A stretch of 64,000 nt of DNA from Scalindua sp964344685. Its GTDB lineage: Bacteria; Planctomycetota; Brocadiia; Brocadiales; Scalinduaceae. The position numbers and the translations under genes were made by a program. Below the pieces are notes generated by a model, which made no database searches, had not been told where the DNA came from, and saw only the letters and a program-made list of their open reading frames with translations. Below are positions 1-9,789 of this stretch, piece by piece. Every line of letters starts with the position of its first letter. The first letter of the stretch is position 1. Location: contig CAYFOK010000014.1 in the NCBI GenBank assembly GCA_964344685.1, positions 1 through 64,000 on the forward strand, given 5' to 3'.

Positions 1-92
1 GTCCATCATATCAATATTACTACTGAAGTGTCAGATTAAATATAAACTATCTCACGTGAATGTTTTCTATAGATTTCTCAGTGGCAAGAAAA

Positions 93-986
93 TTATATCC
101 TGCATGCAGAGATTACGCGTTTTATTCCCTGCAGGTCTTTGATAACTTTAATTTTTGTGTAGTGCTTTTCGGTTTCAAGAAGCTTTATAATATTTTTTGC
201 CTGTTTCTCTCCAATTTCAATAACCAGATAACCACCTGACCTTAGCCAATCACCAGATTCTTTGATTATTTTCCTTAAGCAGGATAATCCGTCCTCACCA
301 CCAACCAGTGCTTGATATGGTTCATGTTCTCTTAATTCAGGCTCCAGACTGTTCAATTCAGACTTGCTCACGTATGGAGGATTTGAAACGATGAAATCTA
401 CGTTTTTTTTCTCAACACGTTTACAGAATACTTCAAAAAAATCACCATTTAACAGATTAACCTTTTCAGCAACTTCATGCTTATGTACATTAATGTCTGC
501 AACTGTCAATGCATCCTGTGAGATGTCGTTTGTATATATTTCAACATTACTAAGGTATTTAGCAAGCGATACGGCAATATTGCCCGAACCTGTTCCAATT
601 TCAAGAATTACAATATTTTTTTCAGAAAATTCATTACTTTTCGCTTTATTGAGTACTTCCTCTACGAGGATTTCAGTTTCCGGTCTGGGTATTAAAACTC
701 GTTTATCTACTACAAAAACCAGAGACATAAATTCTACTCGTTGAGTAATGTATTGCAGAGGGACATGACTTGCTCTTATTTTTATTAACTCCTTATACTT
801 GAGGATATCAGCATCATTAATAATTTTTTCCGGATTTGTATAGAGGCTGGTTCTATCACAGTATAGGACATGCGCCAGAAGTGTATCGGCATTGATTTCT
901 GGAAATTCAATATTGGATTTCTTTAATACTGTAATTGCTGATTTAAGAATATTACGAATTGTCTTTACTTCTTGAACATAAGTCAT
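93..986 (-). CDS. prmC: Peptide chain release factor N5-glutamine methyltransferase
   Basis: Methylates the glutamine of the GGQ motif in class I release factors, using SAM, in the cytoplasm. The 297-residue protein has the family layout: an N-terminal helical domain that recognises the release factor, then a Rossmann methyltransferase domain with the SAM loop LEIGTGSGNIAVSLA near residue 128 and the catalytic NPPY signature (VSNPPYVSKSEL) near residue 204. Length is normal for HemK/PrmC. It lies 75 bp downstream of prfA, which encodes its substrate, in a minus-strand rpmE-prfA-prmC run, a common bacterial arrangement. Recognition is firm from the NPPY context and the neighbour. Confidence 0.97.
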   Translation of the reverse strand: MTYVQEVKTIRNILKSAITVLKKSNIEFPEINADTLLAHVLYCDRTSLYTNPEKIINDADILKYKELIKIRASHVPLQYITQRVEFMSLVFVVDKRVLIPRPETEILVEEVLNKAKSNEFSEKNIVILEIGTGSGNIAVSLAKYLSNVEIYTNDISQDALTVADINVHKHEVAEKVNLLNGDFFEVFCKRVEKKNVDFIVSNPPYVSKSELNSLEPELREHEPYQALVGGEDGLSCLRKIIKESGDWLRSGGYLVIEIGEKQAKNIIKLLETEKHYTKIKVIKDLQGIKRVISACRI

Positions 987-1061
987 GATTTTAAACCTGG
1001 AGGGAATGTCAATTAGAAAATAATAGTGGTTTTTGGATTTTATGGACTGGAAAAAAAGTAA

Positions 1062-2159
1062 TTAAAGGGTTGCAGCCAATTCCTTCATCTTTTCCTGTTT
1101 TCCATATTCTGTCATTGCCTCAATCAATTCATCCATTTCTCCAAGCATTATTTTATCTAGACTATATAGATTGAGGTTTATCCTGTGGTCAGTAACTCTG
1201 TTTTGGGGGAAGTTGTATGTGCGGATCTTTTCACTTCTGTCACCTGACCCTATCTGAGTACGGCGTGTATTATCGCGTTCATTTTTGGTTTGATCTTGAT
1301 AAAAAGTATAAAGACGGCTTCGAAGAACACGCATGGCTTTCGCACGGTTTCTGTGCTGAGATTTTTCATCCATACACTTGACGATTAAACCGGTTGGTAA
1401 ATGAGTAATCCTAATGGCAGAACTGGTTTTGTTGACTTTCTGCCCTCCTGGCCCGGAAGAACGAAATGTGTCAACAGTAATATCTTTTGGATCGATTTTG
1501 ATATCGACATCTTCTACTTCGGGCAATACAGCAACTGTTGCAGCTGAAGTATGAATCCTCCCGCTGGTTTCTGTAGAAGGAACCCTCTGTACTCTGTGAG
1601 TTCCGCTTTCTAAGCACAACTTACTATAAACTGACTGCCCTTCAATGGAAAAGGTTACTTCTTTAAAACCTCCAATTTCAGTAAGACTGGAGTCCATCAT
1701 TTCAATTTTCCATTTCTGCTTTTCCGCATATTTAGAATACATTTTAAAAAGATCTGCAGCAAATAGCGCTGCTTCATCACCACCAGTACCTGCACGAATT
1801 TCCATTATCGCATTTTTATCAGCATCGCCACCTTCAGTAAAGAAACACCCTTTAACCTCTTCGAATAGTTCAATTTCCTTTTCTTCAAGATTACCCAGCT
1901 CATCCCTGGCCATTTCGTACAGATCTTTATCATCACTATTTTCAGAAATAATTGACTTTGCGTCCTCTTTTTGCTTCAGAGTTTCGTCCAGTTGAAGATA
2001 TTTAGCAACAAATTTTGATAGTCTACCATGTTCTTTTACATAAGAAGTATATCTGGTAGTGTCTGCAATAACCTCAGGGTCAGAAAGCTGTTTCTCGAGC
2101 TCATTATGGCGCTCAAACATTTCCTTCAACTTTTTAAACAGTTTGTCATTAATCTGCAC
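1062..2159 (-). CDS. prfA: Peptide chain release factor 1
   Basis: Class I release factor that reads UAA and UAG and triggers peptidyl-tRNA hydrolysis on the ribosome. The 365-residue protein carries the GGQ motif (SSGPGGQKVNKTSSA) near residue 237. The stop-codon recognition segment reads VPSTETSGRIHTSA; this PxT-type tripeptide marks RF1, whereas RF2 has SPF. Length matches RF1 (about 360). The start overlaps the last 11 nt of rpmE, suggesting translational coupling, and prmC, whose product methylates the GGQ glutamine, follows. Confidence 0.97.
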   Translation of the reverse strand: MQINDKLFKKLKEMFERHNELEKQLSDPEVIADTTRYTSYVKEHGRLSKFVAKYLQLDETLKQKEDAKSIISENSDDKDLYEMARDELGNLEEKEIELFEEVKGCFFTEGGDADKNAIMEIRAGTGGDEAALFAADLFKMYSKYAEKQKWKIEMMDSSLTEIGGFKEVTFSIEGQSVYSKLCLESGTHRVQRVPSTETSGRIHTSAATVAVLPEVEDVDIKIDPKDITVDTFRSSGPGGQKVNKTSSAIRITHLPTGLIVKCMDEKSQHRNRAKAMRVLRSRLYTFYQDQTKNERDNTRRTQIGSGDRSEKIRTYNFPQNRVTDHRINLNLYSLDKIMLGEMDELIEAMTEYGKQEKMKELAATL

Positions 2160-2433
2160 TACCTGCCTCCGGCTTCTCTTCTACAGCGACTGCTTTCTGC
2201 TCATCCGCTGCTTTACCTTTTGCAGTTGAATCATCAGTCCATTTGAATTTCTGTTTAAATCTTTCAACTCTTCCGGCACTGTCTACAAACTTCTGCTTCC
2301 CGGTATAAAAAGGGTGACATTTTGAACATACTTCGACATGAATATTACTTACTGTTGAGCGTGTTACGAACTTTTCTCCACAACCGCAGGTAACAGTTGT
2401 TTCCATGATTTTAGGATGAATTCCATCTTTCAT
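2149..2433 (-). CDS. rpmE: Large ribosomal subunit protein bL31
   Basis: Ribosomal protein of the 50S central protuberance. The first 70 residues are typical L31, with a zinc-binding Cys set: CGC near residue 17 and CSKC near residue 37, followed by HPFYTGKQKFVDSAGRV. This is the C+ (zinc-containing) paralogue. A roughly 25-residue acidic, Ala-rich C-terminal tail (TAKGKAADEQKAVAVEE) extends beyond the usual 66-70 residue length. A GGAGA Shine-Dalgarno lies upstream of the ATG. It is first in the rpmE-prfA-prmC set. No Zur-type palindrome was recognised upstream. Confidence 0.96.
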   Translation of the reverse strand: MKDGIHPKIMETTVTCGCGEKFVTRSTVSNIHVEVCSKCHPFYTGKQKFVDSAGRVERFKQKFKWTDDSTAKGKAADEQKAVAVEEKPEAGSAD

Positions 2434-3272
2434 TAGTACTTGTCTCCATTAATAATATTTATAAATTTTTTAATACATAGAACATTTACTATTCTATAAG
2501 TGTTTGTCTGCAGTGGATTTAATTGAATTTTTCATATTATCAGAGAATATTGATTGTTGCAATAAAAAATATTAGAAAAATTTCTCAATGCACTGATGTT
2601 TATACAGAGTTGATTCCGTACATCCTTACAAGGAAGAAACATTTTACCAGCTCATGTTAGATAATATTAGACTTTTAAGGACCTGTCCATAATTCATCTA
2701 TTGGAATGTTCTCTTTATAATCAATCATGTTATAGCCATATTTATAAAAATTTATGGTAGAATTTTGGGGAATAACTGGGTAGTGTGACACAAAAAACTT
2801 CCAGAATTTCATTTTGAATCATTAGGCTATCCTTTTAAAAAAATATCGAGTTCTTAACCCTCATGATAGTAATAACTTAACACCGAACTATTAAAATGCT
2901 AAAATATACAAATTTTGGTATACAAGTTGTAGTATAAACTATTTTATACTATTCTAATAAAAATAGTACTGAGCCTTTTACTTTAAGCTTTTCAGAAATT
3001 TTATAAGTAGTTAATTTCAGCTGTCATAATGTTTATACTGAAAATTTATACTTAAATTTTAACTTTTAATAGATACTTTTTTACAACAATTATGACAACA
3101 GAGTTTACGTATTGTACTGTAAACACGAGACTTGTGGAAATTTTTATCTATATTTATTTTGCATACTTAAAACTATTATGTAAAATGTACTTCAAATCAG
3201 TAATGATGATTATGGGGAAACAGAAGCTTATATCGTGATTTGCTGAAATACTTGTATAAGTGGAGCATTAAA
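2434..3272. other. Intergenic region, very AT-rich, no gene seen
   Basis: About 840 bp between the divergent rpmE and the first metallohydrolase gene. No open frame with coding character, tRNA or clear terminator was seen. It has short inverted repeats only: TGTCATAAT (3022-3030) with ATTATGACA (3089-3097), and GTTTAC/GTAAAC around 3102-3123. Several TATAC-rich stretches at about 2900-3060 could hold promoters, but none has a convincing -35/-10 pair. Confidence 0.5.
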
Positions 3273-4112
3273 ATGAGAGTAAAATTTTGGGGAGTACGAG
3301 GAAGTATACCAGTATCTAGTCCAAATAACACAAAGTATGGAGGCAACACTAGCTGTGTGGAAGTGAATTGTGATGGTAAGACAATAATTTTTGACTCTGG
3401 AACCGGTATCATGCCATTGGGTCACGATATTGAGATGAGGGATATTTTCAAAGAAAGCAATAATAAGAACCTTTATATTTTTTTTAGTCATGTACATTGG
3501 GATCATATACAGGGTTTTCCTTTTTTTCGTCCAACTTTTGATTCCGAATTTGAGATAAATCTTTACAGTGCATTGCACGATGATGTGGATATTGAATGTG
3601 CATTGCGTAATCAGATGGTTGCACCTTATTTCCCCATCCGACTTAAAGATATGGCAGCAAGAATGAATTTCAATAATATTAAGAGTGGTGAGGTTGTCCA
3701 AATAGGTAACCTGATCGTAAATAACATTCCTTTAAACCATCCTAACGAATCTCTTGGATATAAAATAACGTTTAATAATAAATCTGTTGCGTATATTTGT
3801 GATCACGAGCATACAGAGGGAGCAACACAAGATATGGTTAACTTTTTGAATGGTTCAGATATGGTTATTTTCGATGCACATTATACACCTGAGGAGTATT
3901 CCGGAGCAAATGGGGATGGCGGTCGTAAGGGCTGGGGCCATAGTACGTGGGAGGATGCAGTTACGTTGTGTAGTAAAGCTAATGTCGGGCAGCTTGTCCT
4001 CACTCACCATGGGCGTGAAGATTCAGGAATAGACGAAATCGAATCAAAGGCACAAAAAGAATTTCGTAATACTATTGCGGGATACGAGGGGCTTGAAATA
4101 GTGCTCGGTTAA
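3273..4112 (+). CDS. Metallo-beta-lactamase-fold hydrolase (paralogue 1)
   Basis: Predicted cytoplasmic metal-dependent hydrolase of the RNase Z/PhnP-like branch of the MBL superfamily; the substrate is unknown. The start MRVKFWGVRGSIP is typical of this family and fixes the ATG at 3273; an in-frame ATG at 3240 would add 11 residues with no counterpart. The metal-binding motif HVHWDH is present (SHVHWDHIQGFPFF), with a later His in LNHPNESLGY, an Asp in IFDAHYTPEEYSG, and His residues in LTHHGRE. No signal peptide. It is closely related to the gene at 6453, and the pair flanks hldE-gmhA. Some related proteins are called cyclic nucleotide phosphodiesterases, but nothing here fixes the substrate. 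Confidence 0.85.
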   Translation: MRVKFWGVRGSIPVSSPNNTKYGGNTSCVEVNCDGKTIIFDSGTGIMPLGHDIEMRDIFKESNNKNLYIFFSHVHWDHIQGFPFFRPTFDSEFEINLYSALHDDVDIECALRNQMVAPYFPIRLKDMAARMNFNNIKSGEVVQIGNLIVNNIPLNHPNESLGYKITFNNKSVAYICDHEHTEGATQDMVNFLNGSDMVIFDAHYTPEEYSGANGDGGRKGWGHSTWEDAVTLCSKANVGQLVLTHHGREDSGIDEIESKAQKEFRNTIAGYEGLEIVLG

Positions 4113-4160
4113 AAAAATTTAACATTTAGCTGGATTTATAGTTAATATTGGAGTAAGTCC

Positions 4161-5678
4161 TTGTCTGGTAAAACAGATCATACATCACGTAACCTGGTAC
4201 ACATTTTGTCAAATATTGGCAGTCCTGAGATCCTGCTAATAGGGGATTTCATGCTTGATAAATATGTATGGGGTGAAGTCAAACGTATATCGCAGGAAGC
4301 ACCAATACCGGTACTGAATGTAACATCTGAGGAGATAAGGCCGGGTGGGGCAGGAAGTGTTGCAAATAACCTTGCATGTCTTGGGGCGAATGTCTGCTGT
4401 TTTGGAGTAATCGGCAATGATGATGATGGAAAGCGACTATTAGATAATTTAAATTGTATTGGAGTGGAGACTGACGGAATTATACAAGCTTCTGATAGGC
4501 CAACTACAGTAAAGGTCAGAATGATGGGTCATCTTCAATCAGCAGGAAAAGGAATTCAGCAGCTTTTAAGAATCGATTATGAAAAGATTCATGATATTGA
4601 AGAGACGATCCAGGATAAAATTATCAGTAAGATAGAAAATAGGGTTAAACATGTTGACATAATACTGATATCAGATATGAATAAAGGTGTTTTGTCAAGG
4701 CGTATTCTGGAAGCTGTTATTGGCTTAGGTAAAGATCACAAAGTGCCGGTAATAGTTGATCCGAGGCTTTCAAATGATTATACGATATATAAGGGTGCAA
4801 CTGCAATTACACCTAATCGGTTCGAAACAAAACTATCTACCGGAATTAAGATTACTGATGCAAATAGCATGAAGTCAGCTGGAAAGAAGTTGATTGAAGA
4901 GTCTTTTTTCGAGTACGTAATCATAACAGCTGATAAGGATGGAATGTTTTTGTATAGAAATGACGGAACAAGTGATCTGATCCCGACAGTACCTAAAGAT
5001 GTTTATGATGTCAGTGGTGCAGGAGATATGGTTTTGAGTATATTTGGTTTTGTGGTGGGGAGTAAAAACAATTTTGATGACGCAGCAATGATTGCAAACA
5101 TTGCTGCAGGAGTCGAGGTCGGAAAAATTGGTGCTGTTCCCATTAGTAAAAGCGAAATACTGAGTGAACTTATGGGAGGGTCAAATCCCCTTTATACAAA
5201 AATTAAAGTTTTGGATGAGTTGGAAGAAATACTTAATAAACACAGGGGGAATAACGAAAGGATTGTGTTTACCAATGGATGCTTTGATATACTACATATT
5301 GGTCATATAGAGTATCTTAAATTTGCAAGGCAACAGGGTGACGTTCTGGTGTTAGGGCTAAATACAGACAGGTCAGTAAAAGAGCAAAAGGGTGAACAGA
5401 GGCCATTTGTTTCAGAAGATGAAAGAGCAAGATTAATTTCCGCACTGGAGGATGTAAGTTACGTTATTCTTTTTGATGAACTAACACCTGATAAACTAAT
5501 AAGAAGGCTTAAACCTGATGTCCTGGTAAAAGGTGAAGATTGGAAGGAAAAAGGAGTGGTAGGTCGTGAATTTGTTGAATCTTATGGTGGTAAAGTAATT
5601 TTAGCTCCTTTCGTAAAAAACTCATCAACAACTGATATTGTCACAAGAATAATTGAGCGAAATATTAATCCACGATAG
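4161..5678 (+). CDS. hldE: Bifunctional heptose 7-phosphate kinase / heptose 1-phosphate adenylyltransferase
   Basis: Two steps in making ADP-heptose for the LPS inner core. Residues about 15-330 are a PfkB/ribokinase-fold kinase, with PGGAGSVANNLACLGA near residue 58 and the catalytic DVSGAGDM loop near residue 283. Residues about 360-500 are a cytidylyltransferase-like domain with the nucleotide-binding motif TNGCFDILHIGHIEYL. At 505 residues it is slightly longer than E. coli HldE (477). The TTG start has a GGAG about 7 nt upstream. gmhA, for the preceding step, follows after 164 bp. The phosphatase GmhB is not in the window. Its presence implies a heptose-containing outer-membrane glycolipid. 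Confidence 0.95.
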   Translation: MSGKTDHTSRNLVHILSNIGSPEILLIGDFMLDKYVWGEVKRISQEAPIPVLNVTSEEIRPGGAGSVANNLACLGANVCCFGVIGNDDDGKRLLDNLNCIGVETDGIIQASDRPTTVKVRMMGHLQSAGKGIQQLLRIDYEKIHDIEETIQDKIISKIENRVKHVDIILISDMNKGVLSRRILEAVIGLGKDHKVPVIVDPRLSNDYTIYKGATAITPNRFETKLSTGIKITDANSMKSAGKKLIEESFFEYVIITADKDGMFLYRNDGTSDLIPTVPKDVYDVSGAGDMVLSIFGFVVGSKNNFDDAAMIANIAAGVEVGKIGAVPISKSEILSELMGGSNPLYTKIKVLDELEEILNKHRGNNERIVFTNGCFDILHIGHIEYLKFARQQGDVLVLGLNTDRSVKEQKGEQRPFVSEDERARLISALEDVSYVILFDELTPDKLIRRLKPDVLVKGEDWKEKGVVGREFVESYGGKVILAPFVKNSSTTDIVTRIIERNINPR

Positions 5679-5842
5679 TCAATCATTCAGGGTTCATTTG
5701 GCATTGTTAAAATTTATTTCGAAAGATTTTACTAATATTTGAGAATTTCAAAGCTGTCTTTTGCCACTTCACGTAAATTGGGGAACAGATTCTATCCTGT
5801 TAAAATATCATATACATAAGTAAATAGGGTGAAATAATTTAT

Positions 5843-6412
5843 ATGAAAAATCAAATTGAATCATCATTGAATGAAAGTATTAGTATCAGGACTGAACTTC
5901 TTTCCAATTGTGTTGAGCCTGTAACACAGATTGCAAATATAATGGTAGAATCATTTAGGAAAGGCCACTCTCTGTATCTTATGGGGAATGGTGGAAGTGC
6001 TGCAGACGCACAGCATATTTCCGGTGAGTTGGTAGGCAGATTTAAGAAAGACAGATCGCCGTTACCAGCGCTTGCATTAACAACAGATACATCTGTATTA
6101 ACGGCAATTGCTAATGATTTTGGGTATGATCAGTGTTTTGAAAGGCAGGTCGATGCATTTGTTAAAGAAGGCGATGTCGTAATTGGATTAAGTACAAGTG
6201 GTAACTCATTGAGTATTATAAAAGCCGCTCAGACTGCTAAGAAAAAAGGAGCAAAAACTATTGCGTTTACAGGTAAAGGCGGAGGCCGAATTAAAGAGTT
6301 CGTTGATGTCTGCCTGGAGATTCCTTCTACAGATACAGCACGCATACAGGAATGCCATATAACAATAGGGCATATTCTTTGTTCAATAATAGAGAAGGAG
6401 TTATTCGGGTAA
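5843..6412 (+). CDS. gmhA: Sedoheptulose 7-phosphate isomerase
   Basis: Converts sedoheptulose 7-phosphate to D-glycero-manno-heptose 7-phosphate, the first committed step of ADP-heptose synthesis. The 189-residue SIS-domain protein has the glycine/serine sugar-phosphate loop MGNGGSAADAQHISGELVGRF near residue 47 (split here only for description), the STSGNS motif near residue 119, and an ECHITIGH segment near the C-terminus with the His expected of GmhA. Length matches the family. It follows hldE and precedes the second MBL hydrolase by 40 bp, so the four genes from 4161 to 9266 may be one unit. Confidence 0.95.
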   Translation: MKNQIESSLNESISIRTELLSNCVEPVTQIANIMVESFRKGHSLYLMGNGGSAADAQHISGELVGRFKKDRSPLPALALTTDTSVLTAIANDFGYDQCFERQVDAFVKEGDVVIGLSTSGNSLSIIKAAQTAKKKGAKTIAFTGKGGGRIKEFVDVCLEIPSTDTARIQECHITIGHILCSIIEKELFG

Positions 6413-6452
6413 TATCTACTAAAAAACAAAATTGCTTGAAAGGGGAGTCCAG

Positions 6453-7292
6453 TTGGCTAAGGCAGATAAAATGTTTATTAGATTTTGGGGCGCAAGAGGT
6501 AGTATATGTACACCGGGTATAGAAACCGTTAAATATGGTGGGAATACATCATGTGTTGAGGTCAGATGTGGTAAAGAGATATTCATCCTGGATGCCGGAA
6601 GTGGTATCAGAAACCTTGGGGATAAACTATTGTCCGAAAAACCGCAGCACCTTAACATTTTATTTTCTCATTTCCATTGGGATCATATTCAAGGTTTCCC
6701 GTTCTTTGCTCCGGTTTTCAATAGTAAATATTCAATTACCTTGATTGGTGAGAGTAAAATGAATTTTACTCTGGAGCAGCTTTTTACAGCACAGTTGATG
6801 TTTCCGTATTTTCCTCTGTCACTGTATGATTTGAATGCATCCATAAGTTTTAATGAGATATCAAAAAACGATAATATAAAGAAAAAAGACGTAACAATTA
6901 AACTAGCACGTCTTAACCACCCTGGTGGGTGCATAGGATATAGGATTGAGTATGGTGGTAATTCCATTGTTTATGCAACAGATACAGAGCATTTTAGCTG
7001 TATAGACACATCGTTAGTGAAACTTTCATTAAATGCGGACGTTCTAGTTTATGACTGTAATTACACTGATGATGAGTATTCCGGTAAAACTGGGCCGCCT
7101 AGAACAAATTGGGGGCATTCGACGTGGACGCAGGGAGTCAAGGTTGCAAAAGCCGCTAAAGTGAAGCAATTTATTTTGTTTCATCACGACCCGTCACATG
7201 ATGATAAGTTTGTTGAGAAACTTGAGAAAGATGCAAGAAATGAATTTAAGAACTCTCACGCTGCATATGAGGGTATGGAAATAATCCTTTAA
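6453..7292 (+). CDS. Metallo-beta-lactamase-fold hydrolase (paralogue 2)
   Basis: Second member of the family seen at 3273, with the same opening (FIRFWGARGSI), the metal motif HFHWDHIQGFPFF, LNHPGGCIGYRI, YDCNYTDDEYSG and a terminal FHHDPSHDD. The TTG at 6453 is chosen because AGGGGAG lies 5 nt upstream; a TTG at 6432 and an ATG at 6471 are alternatives. No signal peptide. It ends 12 bp before the GAF/HD-GYP gene. Adjacency to a second-messenger phosphodiesterase suggests, but does not prove, a signalling or nucleotide-processing role. Confidence 0.85.
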   Translation: MAKADKMFIRFWGARGSICTPGIETVKYGGNTSCVEVRCGKEIFILDAGSGIRNLGDKLLSEKPQHLNILFSHFHWDHIQGFPFFAPVFNSKYSITLIGESKMNFTLEQLFTAQLMFPYFPLSLYDLNASISFNEISKNDNIKKKDVTIKLARLNHPGGCIGYRIEYGGNSIVYATDTEHFSCIDTSLVKLSLNADVLVYDCNYTDDEYSGKTGPPRTNWGHSTWTQGVKVAKAAKVKQFILFHHDPSHDDKFVEKLEKDARNEFKNSHAAYEGMEIIL

Positions 7293-7304
7293 CAATATTC
7301 AGAT

Positions 7305-9266
7305 ATGTCCTCTAAATTGTTTGTATATCACGATCCTGATGTTGCACTTGGCAGATTTGAGTCAGTGTTAAAAGAAAATGGCTTGTGTATAAGAGAATTG
7401 ACTCCATCCAATATCGATGGAATCGGGTCTTGTAACGGACTAAAAATTCTTCTTATAAATAATAAATTTGTCAATAATATGGATAAAAGGAATTCTGATC
7501 TAATTTTTGGTTCGGACAATTCTAAGGTTGTTATTTGTATTAATGGAGATCAAGAACATAAAAATATCAAACCTTGTAATGATGAGGAAGTGTTTCTTTA
7601 TCTCAAAGAACCTGTTCAAGAAGCTGAATTACGAACAGCGATAAAAAGTGGATTTGGATTTTTACATTCAAAGCTCGAATGTGAAAAGCTACATTCTGAA
7701 ATTGATGTGCGCGCCAGGGAATTAAATAGTCTTAATGAAATTGGAATAGCACTCTCATCAGAACAGGATTATGATAAATTGTTGGACATAATTCTTTCGA
7801 AAAGCAGAGAGATTACAAATTGTGATGCCGGAAGTTTGTACCTGATGGACAAAACTAATGAAATAGAAAAGAAACTGATATTTAAGTTGGTACAAAATGA
7901 TTCTCTGTCCAATCTAGAATTTAAGGAATATGCTTTGCCTCTAACGAGGACAAGTCTTGCAGGATATGTTGCGTTAACCGGGGAATTTGTAAACCTTGAA
8001 GATGCACATCATATACCAGAGAATGTGGATTATACTTTTAATAAGGCTTTTGATATTAAATTTAAATATCGCACAAAATCAATGCTTGTGATACCAATGA
8101 AGGATCACAAGAATAAGACTATTGGTGTGTTACAGTTAATTAACCGGAAAAAATCTAAAGACGTTAAACTGACTTCTGATACAGTTGTTGAAAATGAGGT
8201 TATACCTTTTGAAGAAAAAACCTTTGGACTGATAAATTCCCTTGCAAGCCAGGCTGCCGTATCCATTGAAAACAGTCTGCTATACCAAAATATTCAAAAT
8301 TTATTTGAAGGGTTTGTTAAGGCTTCAGTACTTACAATCGAGCAACGAGACCCTACAACCTGTGGACACTCAGAAAGGGTTTCATTATTGACAGTAAGCC
8401 TTGCAGAGGTGATAAATAGAACTTCAGGAGGGAAGTACGGGGACTTGCATTTCACCCGGGACCAACTTAAAGAATTAAGATATGCAGGGCTACTGCATGA
8501 TTTTGGTAAAATAGGAGTACGTGAAAATGTGTTGGTAAAGGCAGATAAACTGTATCCTAATGATTTAGAATATATAAAGAGCCGTTTTGATTTCATAAAA
8601 AAATCTATGGAATGCAAATATCTTGAGAAAAAACTGAGCATTGTGAATGAGAAAAAGGCGGATGATTATCAGAAGTATTTTGAAGAGTTTGATAATGAGC
8701 TGAAAGAAGAATTACAGAAGCTGGATGGATATTTAAGAGATATTGAAAAATCCAATATACCAACTATCCTGGAAGACGATATGTTTAACGAGCTGACAAA
8801 TATTGCTGAAAAGGTATATAAAGATTATAGTGGAGAGGAGTGTAATTATCTCACTCCATATGAATTGAATTTATTAAGTATACGCAAAGGTACTTTGAAC
8901 CAAGACGAGAGGGGAGAAATAGAATCTCACGTAGTTCATTCTTATGAATTTCTGAAAAAGATTCCTTGGACAAAAGAGTTAGAGAATGTTCCGAATATTG
9001 CACATGCACATCATGAAAAACTGGACGGTAGCGGTTATCCATTAAAAAGAAAAGCAGATGAAATTCCAATACAATCAAAGATGATGACTATCACGGACAT
9101 ATATGACGCTTTGACCGCACAAGACAGACCATATAAAAAGGCGGTCCCTTATGAAAAAGCTTTGGATATTATTGGTTATGATGTTAAAGGCAAACTTATT
9201 GACTCTGATTTATTTGATATGTTTGTCAAGGAGAAGGTGTACAAATTAGTGATAGAAAAAACATGA
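7305..9266 (+). CDS. GAF and HD-GYP domain protein, probable c-di-GMP phosphodiesterase
   Basis: 653 residues, no signal peptide or membrane helix. Order: an N-terminal receiver-like domain without clear phosphoacceptor chemistry (about 1-110), a short coiled coil (about 115-145), a GAF domain (about 150-330), then HD-GYP. The HD dyad is in LLHDFGKIG and the GYP signature is intact (HHEKLDGSGYP), with DIYDALTAQDRPYK after it, so it should be catalytically competent. Between the HD motif and the helix that normally follows it there is an insertion of roughly 130 residues, charged and partly coiled-coil. It probably hydrolyses cyclic di-GMP under control of a ligand bound to GAF. It is downstream of MBL paralogue 2. 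Confidence 0.9.
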   Translation: MSSKLFVYHDPDVALGRFESVLKENGLCIRELTPSNIDGIGSCNGLKILLINNKFVNNMDKRNSDLIFGSDNSKVVICINGDQEHKNIKPCNDEEVFLYLKEPVQEAELRTAIKSGFGFLHSKLECEKLHSEIDVRARELNSLNEIGIALSSEQDYDKLLDIILSKSREITNCDAGSLYLMDKTNEIEKKLIFKLVQNDSLSNLEFKEYALPLTRTSLAGYVALTGEFVNLEDAHHIPENVDYTFNKAFDIKFKYRTKSMLVIPMKDHKNKTIGVLQLINRKKSKDVKLTSDTVVENEVIPFEEKTFGLINSLASQAAVSIENSLLYQNIQNLFEGFVKASVLTIEQRDPTTCGHSERVSLLTVSLAEVINRTSGGKYGDLHFTRDQLKELRYAGLLHDFGKIGVRENVLVKADKLYPNDLEYIKSRFDFIKKSMECKYLEKKLSIVNEKKADDYQKYFEEFDNELKEELQKLDGYLRDIEKSNIPTILEDDMFNELTNIAEKVYKDYSGEECNYLTPYELNLLSIRKGTLNQDERGEIESHVVHSYEFLKKIPWTKELENVPNIAHAHHEKLDGSGYPLKRKADEIPIQSKMMTITDIYDALTAQDRPYKKAVPYEKALDIIGYDVKGKLIDSDLFDMFVKEKVYKLVIEKT

Positions 9267-9267
9267 T

Positions 9268-9585
9268 TTATTTTGTTTCATCATCAAGCCATGATAGATA
9301 TTTCCCGGCTCCTTTTATTATGGGTATCGCTATGATCTCCGGCACTTCATAACTGTGTAGTTTTTCAACTATTTTTACAATTTGGTTAAAAAGTTCTTTT
9401 TTGGTTTTCAATATTATCATCGCTTCTTCATCATCACAAATCTTTCCCTCCCACCTATAGATTGAGCGGATGGGAGAAATGATATTAGAGCATGCCGCTA
9501 ATTTCTCTTCAATCAATGCACTTCCAATTTTTTTAGCTTCATTTATTGAACTTGTAGTTATATAAATAATTATATAATCTGTCAC
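9268..9585 (-). CDS. cutA: Divalent-cation tolerance protein CutA
   Basis: Small trimeric cytoplasmic protein linked to metal tolerance; its molecular function is still debated. It shows the family pattern: ITTSSINEAKKIGSALIEEKLAACSNII, then SIYRWEGKI, then LHSYEVPEIIAIPI and YLSWLDDE at the end. The GTG at 9585 has AAAGG 8 nt upstream and gives about 105 residues, typical for CutA; a TTG at 9603 would add six residues. It is convergent with the HD-GYP gene, the two stops being almost adjacent. Confidence 0.93.
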   Translation of the reverse strand: MTDYIIIYITTSSINEAKKIGSALIEEKLAACSNIISPIRSIYRWEGKICDDEEAMIILKTKKELFNQIVKIVEKLHSYEVPEIIAIPIIKGAGKYLSWLDDETK

Positions 9586-9789
9586 CGCATTTGCCTTTAA
9601 CAACCTGACTGTGTGCTAAAGCCGGGTATGAATAAGATTTACCTGATTATCCAATAAAATTAATAAGGATTATCGTTTTTTAATGTTGTTTGTTTTCTTA
9701 CAGTTTTCTTTTGAATTCTTGCGTTAGTGTACCATATCAATTATTATTGGCAAGATTATAAATATTGCCAGGCACATAACCAATAAATA

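Noticed and set aside
1..92. Possible start of a minus-strand gene (ATGATGGAC read from position 9 down to 1)
   Set aside because: Only three codons are inside the window and there is no Shine-Dalgarno. murA could follow prmC here, but nothing supports it.
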